A DNA stretch of 64,000 nt. Origin: Terfezia claveryi. Its lineage: Eukaryota > Ascomycota > Pezizomycetes > Pezizales > Pezizaceae. The translations under genes and the position numbers were made by a program. Shown in pieces: positions 10,177-20,689 of this stretch (positions are counted from its first letter, which is position 1; every line of letters starts with the position of its first letter). The notes below the pieces were generated by a model that was not told where the DNA came from, searched no databases, and worked only from the letters and a program-made list of their open reading frames with translations. Location of the stretch: assembly GCA_015179025.1 (NCBI GenBank), contig WHUX01000193.1, positions 1 to 64,000 on the forward strand, read 5' to 3'.

Positions 10177-10711
10177 GGAGAGCGTTGGGCTGAGGAGAGG
10201 TGTTCATGTTAATGATGATGATCATTATTTGCGAGTATGGTTTGGTTGGTTTTGGGTTCGGTTTTATGTTTACGCAGTAACATGTAATCACCTTCACCAT
10301 CCAAAACCGAATACAGTTTTCTGCTATCAAGTGCATTTTTTTGGTCTGGGTTTATGGTTGAAACCCAACCCTTACATACCTCGGTTGGGTTGAGTTGAGT
10401 TGGGTCCGCTCAACTACCTGCCCCTTGCGAAACGGATAGATGTAGGGTATGTACTGTATATCAAGTGAAGTGATGAAAGGTATGTACGGAGTACAGAGTA
10501 CATATCCTCCGTACTCGACCCCAGCGATATCACCCTGCCTAGTGTTAATGATCGTTGTCGCCAAGACTCATTGCTGCAGCCAGTAAAGCTGTTCTGCTAC
10601 GCCATCACTCACATCATCCCTCACATCATCCACCCGTGGTCCAACCCCAATGCGACCACCCGAACTACCGCAAGAACCACTGATTCTCCGGCCCCATTAC
10701 TGAATCCCAAT

Positions 10712-12328
10712 ATGCAACGCCCTAGTCGCTATGCACCCTACACCCGAGGAGACCGCGTTCTGCACCCACGCGATCGCCCTGGTCCTGTGGAGTCCCTTAT
10801 TGCCAACCCATACCCACGCCTTCTACCACCTCCAGCGATCGATACGTGGACAGCCACAGCTCCATATAGGCATGAGGTCCTGGCACAAATGACCTCCTCA
10901 CTCCGTGAAGGTATATCATCCCTCGACCGGGAAACGCCAGCATACGAAGTCAACCTTTCCTTCCTTGCTCTCTGCAATATGAATCTAATACACCTGATTG
11001 ACGACACTTTACGGCGAGAAGTGGAGATGCGACTGCGTGCTTCAAGTGGCAAAGAGTTGGTGGAGCTTGCAAGATCGGTACAGTTGGGGATTCATGATTG
11101 TATGCCTGATTTGCCCCAGGTGGGGAGGTGGCTAATGAATGAATTTGCATGGGATTAGTTCTAGCCAGAGGGGGGGGGCCTCGTCAACCGAGACAGAGTC
11201 CTTCAGGGTCAGCAACTAATCGTAATTCCGATTCTATGCTGTCTGCCGGCACGCCCCGGTCAGCAATGCAAGTCGGTCTGGTATGGGATACAATACTCCC
11301 CTAGCTTCCCGCCCTTGACATTCATGTGCTAACAGGGAGTCTGGATGCTGTAGGCTCTACAACGTGACGACTACAAATGCATCATCACCGGCGAAAATCT
11401 TGGCCTCAATGAAGTTGCCCACATTTTTCCCTACTCCCTCGGGTTCTCCGGTACGCCCATCTCCACTTCCTATCACAACGAGTTCTTGGCGCACAAACCA
11501 AACTTCTCGCAGTTCTTGGAGTTATTTGCTGGTTCTACAGTTGCCTTGCACCTAGAGAATTATCTACTTTCATTGCACCAAAGCCGAAATGGGAATTGGT
11601 GGACACAGATTAATCGCTTAGAAAACCTAATAACACTGTCTCCGACGGTGCATAGGATGTTTGATAGATGTTATTTTACGCTTGTTCCCATTGGAGATCC
11701 CCTAGCCAGCTTAGAACAGTCGGGGGTAGAGCTTTTGGAGTATTCTTGTCGATTCCAGTGGATGCCCAGACGTGATTATGGGGATGGGGTCGATTTGAGC
11801 AGGGTATCTGAGCAGGGGAGAAAGCTGGGAGAGGATGAGGATGAGGAGGTGTCGGGGTTTGTGTTTGATAAACGAGTCAATCAGCGGGTTGTCTCAGGGC
11901 ATGTGGTGCATTTGAAGACGACTGATCCGAGGAGGTATCCACTTCCACATCCGGATTTATTGAGGTTGCATGCAGCGATTGCCGGGGTGGTGAGGTGTTC
12001 GGGTGCATCTATGGAGCAAGACGACTATGATTATTTGGACGAGCAGGAGGAAGAGGAAGGGCAGGCAACCGGAGAAGGGCCCGTGGAGCTGCCAGATATA
12101 TTTCTTGACGAGGAGAATGAAGAAGATTCACTTCCTGATGCGGAGAAGGAAGGGGCGAGGATTGACGATCAGGAGGAGACTTCTAAGTGGGTATTGCAGG
12201 AGAGTCTGAGAAGGAAGGAGAATATCAGGTCTTGGGCGCTTAGGCGGTGGATTCAAGACGATTCATCGGGTCTCGACCTGGATAACGATACTCTGCTGAA
12301 AAAGCAGCCCCCGGAAATGCCGCTATAA
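10712..12328 (+). CDS. HNH-domain protein with acidic C-terminal tail, two or more exons
   Basis: The 3' exon starts after a TAG acceptor at 11353 and runs 11354-12328. It carries an HNH nuclease fold typical of fungal HNH_2 proteins: DDYKCIITG, then AHIFPYS (first His), ENLITL (Asn) and VHRMFD (second His). The 5' exon from ATG 10712 to about 11118-11158 encodes a helical region with RPGPVESLI near its start. The join between 11118 and 11353 is unresolved. One option skips from CCCAG at 11118 to 11165 and then to 11354. A run of nine G near 11170 may also hide an indel. The last ~110 residues are highly acidic (about 12010-12190). The family is abundant in fungi with mostly unknown roles, and nuclease activity is only inferred. 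It lies about 535 bp downstream of the sulfiredoxin gene on the same strand. Confidence 0.7.
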
Positions 12329-13884
12329 AGGTACTTCTCGTCCTAGCGGAGAGAACATACACTGTGTGATCGGGTAATGAGAGCCACTAATGAGCATATC
12401 ATGGAGAAATAAGGAGCGCTGTGAGCGCAGCGAGCTCTATGCACCAGGCGAACTCGTATGCGCAAAAAAACCAAGGTGAGAGAGAGTGTTCCCTTATTCC
12501 GGCTCCAAAATCCTATATCGCTATAGAAAGGGAGAGTCGCTCCTGTTTTCCTTCTCCCTTCCTCCATTAAAGATACGACCGCCCCCAAGTGACAAAAACG
12601 CGGAATGCCATCGCAAGTGCTATACAGCCAAAAACCAGCCAAAAACGTCATCGCAAGCACTAACATATGCCACCCGACTTAGCGAAAACCCAAATTAACA
12701 AGCAAGAAAATCTCCGTTCCCACCACACCGCTGGCAACTCAAGGCAGGACCAATACAAGCCCGTACCCTGTCACAACTAAACTGCCACAAGTTGCAGTTG
12801 TTAGGCGGGGCAGGAATAGGGGTTGTGCAGCTTCGGAACCAACTGTGAAGTGATGAATATTCGGGTTTTGTAGTTGATTTGCTTTCTTATATTTGGGAAG
12901 CACAGTGGGTAGTACGTTCTCCTGGCGGATTCCAGGTCCTACATCGAAATGTGATGTATTTATAAAATACGCTTGGTGGTTGCATTGAGAGCAATAAATA
13001 TCTGTCGCTCTTGTAAAGTACAATTCCGGGGTAGAGGTCTCTCATAAGGGAGGGGCCGCAGTACTCACGATCAAAATCTTGCCAAAATTCCACTGTTAAA
13101 TATATATAAATATATTTATGGATAGCGTAGGTTCCAACCCGTCACAAATGCTGATTGAGCCTTCACTCCGCATGAAACCAGTGCTACTAAGAATAATAAT
13201 TCTCTACAAACCACGAGTAGATATACCGCACAAAAATCTAATTACCAGAGACTTCCTACTTGCTCGATGAGAGTAGTCCTTTTATCGCCAGGTTGGTCAT
13301 ATTCATAACCACTTCTCAATACTCTACGTACTGTATGTTACTTGACCTATACTGTATGTAGGAGGTACGATGAGATGTTTCCCACGCCTGACGAACTTGT
13401 AAGAACAATCCCACTCTCTGGTCAGGCTATCCTACATGTACAACATCTGCCATAAGATTATTATACCCTCCATTAATCTCGCCTGAATCACTTCAAGCAG
13501 TGATTACGCCCAGCTTGAATTATCGGGAATAGGATGTCCGTATTGCTCTTGGCATGTGCGCTCGCTTTCCGTCTATTCTTGAGTACATTCCTCAGAGAAA
13601 CAGGCTGGCGCTGGAGATGTGCGGACAATATATAGCTAGAATTGTAGAAATCTGAATTAACACTCTGCTCAGCAAATCGAGAACATGGATTATCACCTGT
13701 AGGTTCACTGCACTTTCCATATCGTACTGTATATATGGCTGTCTTAGACTCAGAGTCGGGTATCAGTTTCATGAAGTAGTAAAAGCGAGAATGTCATGTT
13801 GTGTTAAAGAGTTGTAAGTCTTCATCTGCATCCCGTGCGGATGGATATCTTTTTTCGGGCTTTTTTCTGGGTGGCATCGATGAG
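12329..13884. other. Intergenic stretch, nothing recognised
   Basis: No coding frame or repeat with boundaries was found. Short TATA-like runs (13090-13120) and GTACTGTATGTA motifs (13320-13370) are scattered through it. Confidence 0.5.
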
Positions 13885-14048
13885 CGTGGGAAGTACTCTG
13901 ACGTGGCATAGCCGATATCACGGGAAATTCAGGAACACCAAAATGGCTAATTGGGCAGAACGGGAAAAGGATAAAAGGGCTGGGAATCGACGGCTGAAAA
14001 ATAAGGGTTTCTTTTCTGTAGAGTACTAGGACCATAGCTAGGACTACA
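13885..14048 (+). repeat. Truncated 5' LTR of the copia relic
   Basis: It matches the first half of the LTR family at 44408 (GTGGCATA..CCGATATCACGGGAAA and CTGTAGAGTACTAGGACCAT), then stops. The last ~100 bases of the LTR are missing before GATTATGAGCCC. Confidence 0.7.
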
Positions 14049-14351
14049 GATTATGAGCCCGGTGATCTACTAGAAGCAAATACAGTCGAGATATCTGCGG
14101 CCTAGCCCAGTAACACTGTTGCGCAGAAGTGGAACGATCTAACCATCAGAACTTACGGACCACCAAGAATGTGTGAAGAGCCATCCAAGGCCAAAAGAGA
14201 GCAAGCACCGACAGCGACAAAGGAAATCGAGCAAGAAAGGGAGAAGCGACCTCGAAACCAACCTACCAACCAAAGATGCCCCAGTGTCCCAGCTTGACCT
14301 CGAAATTAAGCACGAAGACGACCTCATAAGCTTCTAAGCTTTGATTGGATA

Positions 14352-14770
14352 TTGGAAGAGGAACGCGATCCTTTTCGGCTATTCCCGATATTTTGCAACC
14401 TTTTGCGAGTACCGCACAAAACGATTGTGACCAACTATACATTATACAGGAAACCATTGTTAACACCCGGTGAAGTACTCCTGCTCATACAGCATGCCTG
14501 GGACAGGGCACATACGGGGCCTCATCAGGTAGAACGAGTAAGGGCGGTTGATACCTTTGTATGACACCCAATCCGATTTGGAGCGTTGGATTGCTGATTT
14601 GAAACAGCTCAAAAGCATTCATTCCCGAACAAGAACACATCTGATATATGAATGTCGGGCAAGCATCACGAGGGTGTGTGGTATTAGCCAGTTACCAAAG
14701 GAAAGAATGAAGACACAGGTTGAGTACTTGCTGGATGGGGATCGATTTATCTGCCCGGCACTCCTCTAAA
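14352..14770 (+). pseudogene. Unidentified coding-looking fragments inside the copia relic
   Basis: Two plus-strand segments read as plausible protein in different frames: 14352-14564, with an HKTIV and a RKPLLTP motif, and 14548-14769. The first faintly recalls the linker region of Tc1/mariner transposases, but I could not confirm it. They may be debris of an element that landed in the copia internal region. Confidence 0.25.
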
Positions 14771-15488
14771 TGAGCAGTAGCGAAGCAGGACCAGCTCCTA
14801 GAGATGAATACGAAGAGGAAGAAACAAGTTTTCGAAGAAACCTCCGAACAAGAAGAAGAGGTAGCCCCACCAGAAGCCACATACCCAGACCTCCAAAATG
14901 TCCAGTTCCGAAGAAGACCCCCACCACCAAGAACAACCCAACGAGCAGCCTCCCCAAGAACCCTTGAACCACCAATAACACCCCCCAAGACCTATAAAAT
15001 GTCGGAATCAAGCAAGAAAATCCAGACCCTAGACATCAAATTAACTGGTGCTGCGACATTCCCAGAATGGGCAATTTCAATCGAGAAATATTTGTTAAAT
15101 GCAGGAAGTGAATAAAGGCCTTCGAGGGAAAAACAGCTACCGAATTCCATGCTCTCCTCAACTCGCTAACAAGGAACGAAGTCATATTTTTTTGTTTACA
15201 GTCCACTTTGATGAACTTCCTGTCACTTTACCAGCTTTTCAACTTGTTGAAAACAACACTATGCATACCAATTCGAGCAGAGAAATGCGAGAGCAAAGCA
15301 TGGCCTCAAGGTATGAACTTCTCATACTTAGTTTCTTGCCCAATATCATCGTTTGGCAGTTATCCCGCGTAATCTTGGTATTTGCGATTCTGGGCTTTAT
15401 GGGCTTGCCCAATTGACCGGTTGCACTGGATAGATTCTGATCGTATTTTCATTGCTCCCTGGGGACTGAGCTTAAAAAACAAAAAATT

Positions 15489-15507
15489 ATATATATATAT
15501 ATATATC
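15489..15507. repeat. (TA)n microsatellite in the gag relic
   Basis: An uninterrupted TA dinucleotide tract that breaks the gag reading. Confidence 0.8.
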
Positions 15508-16309
15508 GAAGAACACATAGCCGAATATGAACGATATTGGAATACGTTCGTAGGAGTAATAAGCCGAGCGGATTTAACGGGGGGAAAGGATGATGGATTC
15601 GGAGAAGGGTTACAATGCTTTGCCAAAAGTGATCGAGCAAAAATGGAATTTCTCCTCAAATCTCTACCAAGCTACTACTCGAATACTGTCGAAAATATCC
15701 GTGCCAAAGACCACACCTATGATGATGTCACCCGCAAACTGAAGGAATATATCCCCGCACGCCAGAAAGGATTTAGAAGGAAGGACGAAGGAAGCAGTAT
15801 AGCAGCAAACCTGGTAGTTCTGAAAATAGAGGCTAGAAGAGCAAGAGATCGAGGCGACAATGGCAAGAGATGCAGCTACTGTATTAGCAAGGGTTGGAAG
15901 GGCTTAAATCATATAGAATCTGAATGCTTCACCAAGAAGCAGGAGAAAAAGAAGGTCAAAAGGAGTAAGAAAGCTGAGGAAGACCCAGATCATGAGGAGT
16001 CAGATAGTGAAAGTATAACGATTAAAGCCATCCGAATCGGCAAAATGTTATGATTACGATACGGCAGCCACCCACCACACAATAAACGGATACGATCGAC
16101 TCACAGATATCCAGCATAACCTCAACATTGAGGTAGGAGCACATGACCAGTCTAAGTCCATTTGCCGAACCATGGGAAAGAGAACCCTGCGGATCCCCTC
16201 ACCAAACTCCTGGCAATGACGACAGTGAATGGATGGAAGGAGTTATGCATGAGTACCTCAGAAGCCTTCAAATGATGATGGCAAACATGGACGCTCGAGT
16301 AAGAGGGAG

Positions 16310-16579
16310 TGTGGGAAGATACTCCAATGTGGCATAAGCCGATATCACGGGAAATGCAGAAACACCAAAATGGCTAATTGGGCGGACATGGTATGAAACC
16401 AAGGAGCTAATTGGGCAAAACGGGAGAAGAATAAAAGAGCTGGGAATCGGCGGCTGAAATAAGGATTTATTTTCTGTAGAGTACTAGGACCATAGCATTA
16501 GGACTATAGCAATATATAGATCGCTCTGTTGTTATTTTAAATATACGAACTCTACGATTCCTTCGCTATAACCTCGTAA
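16310..16579 (+). repeat. 3' LTR of the copia relic
   Basis: It starts TGTGGGAAGATACT and follows the 44408 LTR almost to its end, stopping at CCTCGTAA without the final TCTTACA. It is truncated by the neighbouring repeat at 16580. Confidence 0.75.
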
Positions 16580-16800
16580 GAGCAGGCAACCAACTGCCAC
16601 CATGTTCCTGCTGTTTGGCTTTTAGGATGGTTGAAATTGCTTAATTGGCATTTTCTGATTGACCATCTGGTTCTAAGTGGTAGGAGGTAGACATGGATTG
16701 GTGGATGTTGTTGATCTTGCTGAAGCCTTTCCAGGTCTGCAAACAGAATAGAGGGTCTTGATCCTTCAGGATACCCAAAATGTAGGTACACATAAGACAT
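16580..16800 (-). pseudogene. Ty3/gypsy integrase core fragment
   Basis: On the minus strand, in shifting frames, there is a DPLF...W-K segment followed about 20 residues later by TSYHxxxDGQSExAN. This is the integrase block holding the catalytic Glu. Frameshifts and a stop interrupt it. It is adjacent to copia sequence but from a different superfamily, so it marks another insertion or rearrangement. Confidence 0.55.
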
Positions 16801-16809
16801 ATACAGTTA

Positions 16810-18184
16810 ACCAAGGTCTGAGCTGAATAGCCGGCAGGGAGAGGGAGGAGGATGGTGCATTTCGTCAGTCTGCATACTATGGTCCAAACGTTGGTCCATG
16901 ATAGTAGTGTTAGAGACTGCGGACATAGTGAGTGTTGGTGTAAGCGGAGATAGGGCAATTCCCACTGGCTGCTGTCCTAGGTGATCAATACTCCAGTTTG
17001 GCATTTGCAGTCCTCTCTTCTGTATGAGGCATCCGGGGATATCTCTACCTTGAGACCTCCTGGCTTTGAGATTTTTATCCCTCCTGGCATGTACAGCATA
17101 AATACTATAATACCTACGGAGTGGCTGGATGGATTCGCAGCCTTTCTCCCAAGAGGGTTCACTTATATAGAGATATCTGGCCATGTCATTCGGCTCAAGT
17201 ATAGGAGTCCTCCCAGATTCGTAGGCTTGAGGCTGCTTCCAGTATATTAATTATTTCCATAAGAACCTTGCTGGTACCGCTCTTTTTTCTGAGGGGTTGT
17301 GTATCGACTGAAGTCGTCCACTATTATTACCAGTAGGTATCGGGATTGTTTATCGGATCGATTGGCCCAACGAGATCTGCGTGGATTCGTTCTAATAGGG
17401 TCCTGGACATTTGGATGGCTAGGGATTTTAATGCCTTTGGGGAAGCTGGTTTGGTGGCTTTTCCTTGTTCGCAAGAGATGTGCTCGTGTCTTTCATGCAG
17501 TCTCCGATGCAGATGTTTTCTTGATAGCCGCCACTTTGCTTCTTCGGTCTTCTGGCTTTATCCATATCCCTGATCCGTCTTTCTCTATCCTGCCTTCCAA
17601 CCTTGATCTCGACCTTGGGTCCGTTGGCCTTCATAACATACTTAACTAGGGGGCATCTGAGCGCCCACTAATGATGTTGCTATAAGTTGGATTGTTGTAG
17701 AGACACTGTTCGTTCGCCCATTGTGCCTGAAGACGGGGGTTCCTGTTGTATGTAATGCACTTAGACACTGCCCATCGTCCATCTTGCACATCCTCCAGTC
17801 GATGCAGTTCGTTAGTGGTATGGTGTGTGGCGGCTGCGTTATATTCATAATATCCGCTGCAGCAGGCGAAGGTCTTCCCTATTTTGATAGCTTTGATTGT
17901 TACTTCTTCTGAGTCTGATTCCTCGTCGGAGTCCTCTGCCTTGACCTTCTTGGATACTACAATACTTCCTTGGTAATGCATTGCACCTTTCATTCGTGGC
18001 TTTGGTGGGGCTTCACTCTTGTTCGCTCTTCTCCATCTGCGTACGTTAGGTCTGTTCTCATGAGAATGTTTTCGACCAGGGTGTTGGGGGTAGCTTTTGC
18101 TTTGAAAACCTGCTCAAGGTTTGCAACTCTCTTCCTTCCAATCAGCCGAATGCTCTCTGTAAATTCGGGGAGAGGAAACGACAT
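16810..18184 (-). pseudogene. Decayed Ty1/copia gag-pol, minus strand
   Basis: Read from 18184 downward, it opens with a gag N-terminus (ESIRLIGRK near 18140). A large gap in gag follows, then a protease remnant with AATHHT (near 17840-17860). Next come a GAG-pre-integrase stretch and the integrase start (IHADLVGPID near 17360-17390, then VDDFSRYT near 17310). A post-integrase region with a G-x-K-VEISPDASY-like motif lies near 17030. No single frame stays open for more than about 120 codons. Reverse transcriptase was not found, so it is an old, internally deleted copy. Its protease segment resembles that of the plus-strand relic next door. Confidence 0.65.
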
Positions 18185-18284
18185 TTTATTAGATTTCTAT
18201 ATATTCTTTTCAACCCTAGCGCAGCAGCCCCTTCCTTCCTTTATACTGTTGGTTGTCATATCTAATTCTAGCACAACATATTCT

Positions 18285-18335
18285 ATAGCTTAACGTATTC
18301 TATAGCACAACGTATTTTATAGCACAAAATATTCA
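18285..18335. repeat. Short tandem repeat (ACGTATTCTATAGCACA-like)
   Basis: Three imperfect ~18-20-bp units in AT-rich sequence. The rest of 18190-18900 has no recognisable coding. Related GCATATAG(CATATTT) repeats occur near 18700-18745. Confidence 0.6.
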
Positions 18336-18902
18336 ATTAAAATAAAAATTATTGATATTGAATTGCAGTAGCTATCTAGAAAAAGCTGAACCAGCAACAT
18401 CTTCTTGAAGATGCGGTGATGTATGATTAGTAAGGCTATATGATCCATTAAAATATTATCCTATCTCTCCTTAGTAATCATCAACATTGCAGCAATACAC
18501 CTTACTATAGTGGATAACATGCATATGTGGGGAGTTATGCTGAACAAGAGTGATGACAAGATACCTATATATCGATCTCCAATCAAATATGGGAAGGAGG
18601 ACTGCATTAGCGGATGCGAAATGGGTGGATTCCCGTTAAAACACTTAGGCGATATGCCAGTTGTGCATGTTGCTCTACCAGTTACATATCTCATTGCATG
18701 TAGCATATTTCGTTGCGTTGCATATAGCATATTTTGTTGCATATAGAGCTAACATTATATGTATCTTGCTGCCAAGGTGAGACTCTAACCCTGTTGAGAA
18801 GTTTGTTGTGACAAACCCCGTACGTGCATTAGTTAGTCGCGTTGCTGTGGTTACAAGCTATTCTACAGGGTTGCAAAACCTCTCTAGCGTGAAGGCCATC
18901 TG

Positions 18903-20506
18903 TCATTTCATCTCCTCAACAAATCTACCAAGCTCAATGAGGTCACCAGAAACGTTGTGTAAGTTACTAGAAAGATTGTGGGTCAAATTGTGGAGTCGGT
19001 CTTGCAAGCTTTGCAGTTTTTTTTTAACTTCTTCAACCTCACCTTCTCGTGTCTATGGCTAATTAGCATGAGCCCATTAACAAGGTATTAAACTTACCAA
19101 GCATTTTTGGCAAGAGCGGTGAGTACAATCATGAGTCCGGTAACGCTTTATCTGAACCGAGCGGTCAGTTGATAATTTTCTCCGTTTTTTGGATGTGCTG
19201 CAGTCGCTCGGCTGCAGCATATTGATATTAGTAAAAGTCTACTGATAAAAAAATACAACATACCAATACACGGGTATCCCCTTCAGTATCCCCTTCAGAC
19301 GCGATCATTGCATCGAAGGTATCAAATCTGGGCTGATGTGGATCTGGATCAATGGTGACTTCGGGCCCAAAATTTTGGACCTCTCCGTTATAGACTGCAC
19401 CAACTGCTGCTCCGAAGTAAAAGTTTGTTTTGCCCTAAAAAAGGTTAGCATGCCAGCAGCAGACCTATAGCAGCAAGGGTGGGGCTTGTTCCGCCCCACG
19501 CAAGGTGTATAGTAATAGGCCTGTGTAGCCTTGATACAGCAAGGATGTCAAGCATGCAAGGTGAATCAAGGTGAGGTCCTTGAGTTATCAAGGTGCTACT
19601 CACATTTAGTGTATTCTTCGCAATACTTTTTTGTTGATCATTGAATGTTGGATCGCGGGAAATGTGTTTGAGGCACTGTATCCATCTCACGTCTACGTCC
19701 TCTTCGGGGAACATTTTTTGCAGGTGATTTTTGAATCGCCCCTTATCAAAGGTTTCATATCGGACACGGTAATACCCGAGGGCAACCTGTAAGTCAAATT
19801 TCGTAGGGTTCGCGGTTTCCATGCTTCTGAACAGAAGAAGATTGGGATTGAAGATTGGGGTTGAGAGAGCATAAGAAGATTGGGGTTGAGAGAGCATAAG
19901 AAGATTGGGATTGAGTACGGTTCCTTTAACATGCTTGCTGGTGCTTGGAGAATCTGGAAGATTCTGGTGGTTTTTTTTTGGGGGGGTGTTGTACAGGAGC
20001 GTTGGCCAAAGTACAGCTCGGTCGAAGGCTTCTTCTGTACTGATGCTTGCGTCGAGGATCGACTTTGTTTCAGCATATGTTGGGAGGTCGGTTAAAAGAG
20101 CTTACGATCCGTTATTTCCTGAGTATTTGGGATCTAGATGAAGGTGCCCTGCGAACTATGGATAATGCTAAATCTGTAGCCGGAGGTACGGAAGCCCTTT
20201 CCTTTCCTTTTCCTGAGCCTGATGTTGATGCGACTGGTGCTGACATGATTGATGGCTTCAATGTTGTTGGTGGTCTTTGGCTGTTTAGGCTCTGGTTCCT
20301 CTGTTCCTCGTGTGGTTGGTGGGCTTGAGGTGCAGAGGTTGCGGATGTAGGCCTTGTTCTGTCGGTTTATTTCCTTGACGGTTGGGGGGGTTGGGAAGAC
20401 ATGGACGACCGGAGGAGGTGGCTGAAGAAGATAAAAGACGGGGGAGAAGGATACGCTAGTGGACGTTTTTCTCCAACCTGGATCTGGTGTGGGCGGGGGG
20501 AGGCAT
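18903..20506 (-). CDS. Seven-exon gene of unknown family, about 381 residues
   Basis: I do not recognise this protein. Reading the minus strand, exons at 20506-20465, 20421-20245, 20155-20106, 20045-19604, 19434-19264, 19211-19098 and 19052-18903 join in frame to a stop. Introns are 43, 89, 60, 169, 52, 54->45 class sizes (43-169 bp) with GT-AG ends. Donors include GTAAGC, GTGAGT, GTATGT and GTAAGT, and the last intron has a CTAAT branch-like site. The N-terminus is proline-rich. A basic helical middle (LGYYRVRYETF, then HLQKMF) follows METANP at residue 165. A Lys/Arg- and Cys-rich block (residues 295-332, CTHRSCQKC) comes next, then a C-terminal heptad-like helix ending FVEEMK. The last four exons are the best supported. 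The first exon, with its weak GTCCAC donor, is least certain. A GATAAAAC box lies about 30 bp upstream of the ATG. A ~27-bp tandem duplication (19848-19915) lies inside exon 4. The gene sits between retroelement relics. Confidence 0.5.
19848..19915. repeat. Tandem repeat within exon 4 of the unknown gene
   Basis: Imperfect ~27-bp units of the form GATTGGGGTTGAGAGAGCATAAGAA. On the coding strand they give Leu/Ser/Gln/Pro-rich residues. Changes in copy number would shift or extend the frame. Confidence 0.75.
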
Positions 20507-20689
20507 GGAAGTTGTAATAATGAGTTTCTTTTGTTTTATCCAAGGGGAGGGCCAGTACCGTAAGGGTGGAGGCGGCAGCCTTTTTTATAGCGGGACGGCG
20601 GCCGGCAAAGGGTTGTCAAGATACTTGCTGTGGGGTAGTCTGGTGGGGCATATCTTTTGTTAGCTTAGGAAAGTTAGCTTAGCTTGACT

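Larger units (their letters stand above)
13885..16579 (+). mobile_element. Internally deleted Ty1/copia-type retrotransposon relic
   Basis: Two related LTR copies (13885-14048 truncated, 16310-16579) bracket a gag-like interior on the plus strand. The interior has a start near 15001 (MSESSKK...), a PEWAISIEKYL motif and a conserved gag block at about 15505-15760. A zinc knuckle C-x2-C-x9-H-x4-C sits near 15871-15930, then a THH-containing protease remnant near 16065. Nearly all of pol is missing, so most of the element was lost by deletion. The stretch 14049-14760 does not look like copia gag and may be inserted or unrelated. Several stops and frameshifts make it non-functional. Confidence 0.7.

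Noticed and set aside
14352..14564. Tc1/mariner transposase fragment
   Set aside because: Only an RKPLLTP-like string is reminiscent. No catalytic DDE residues or terminal repeats were found.
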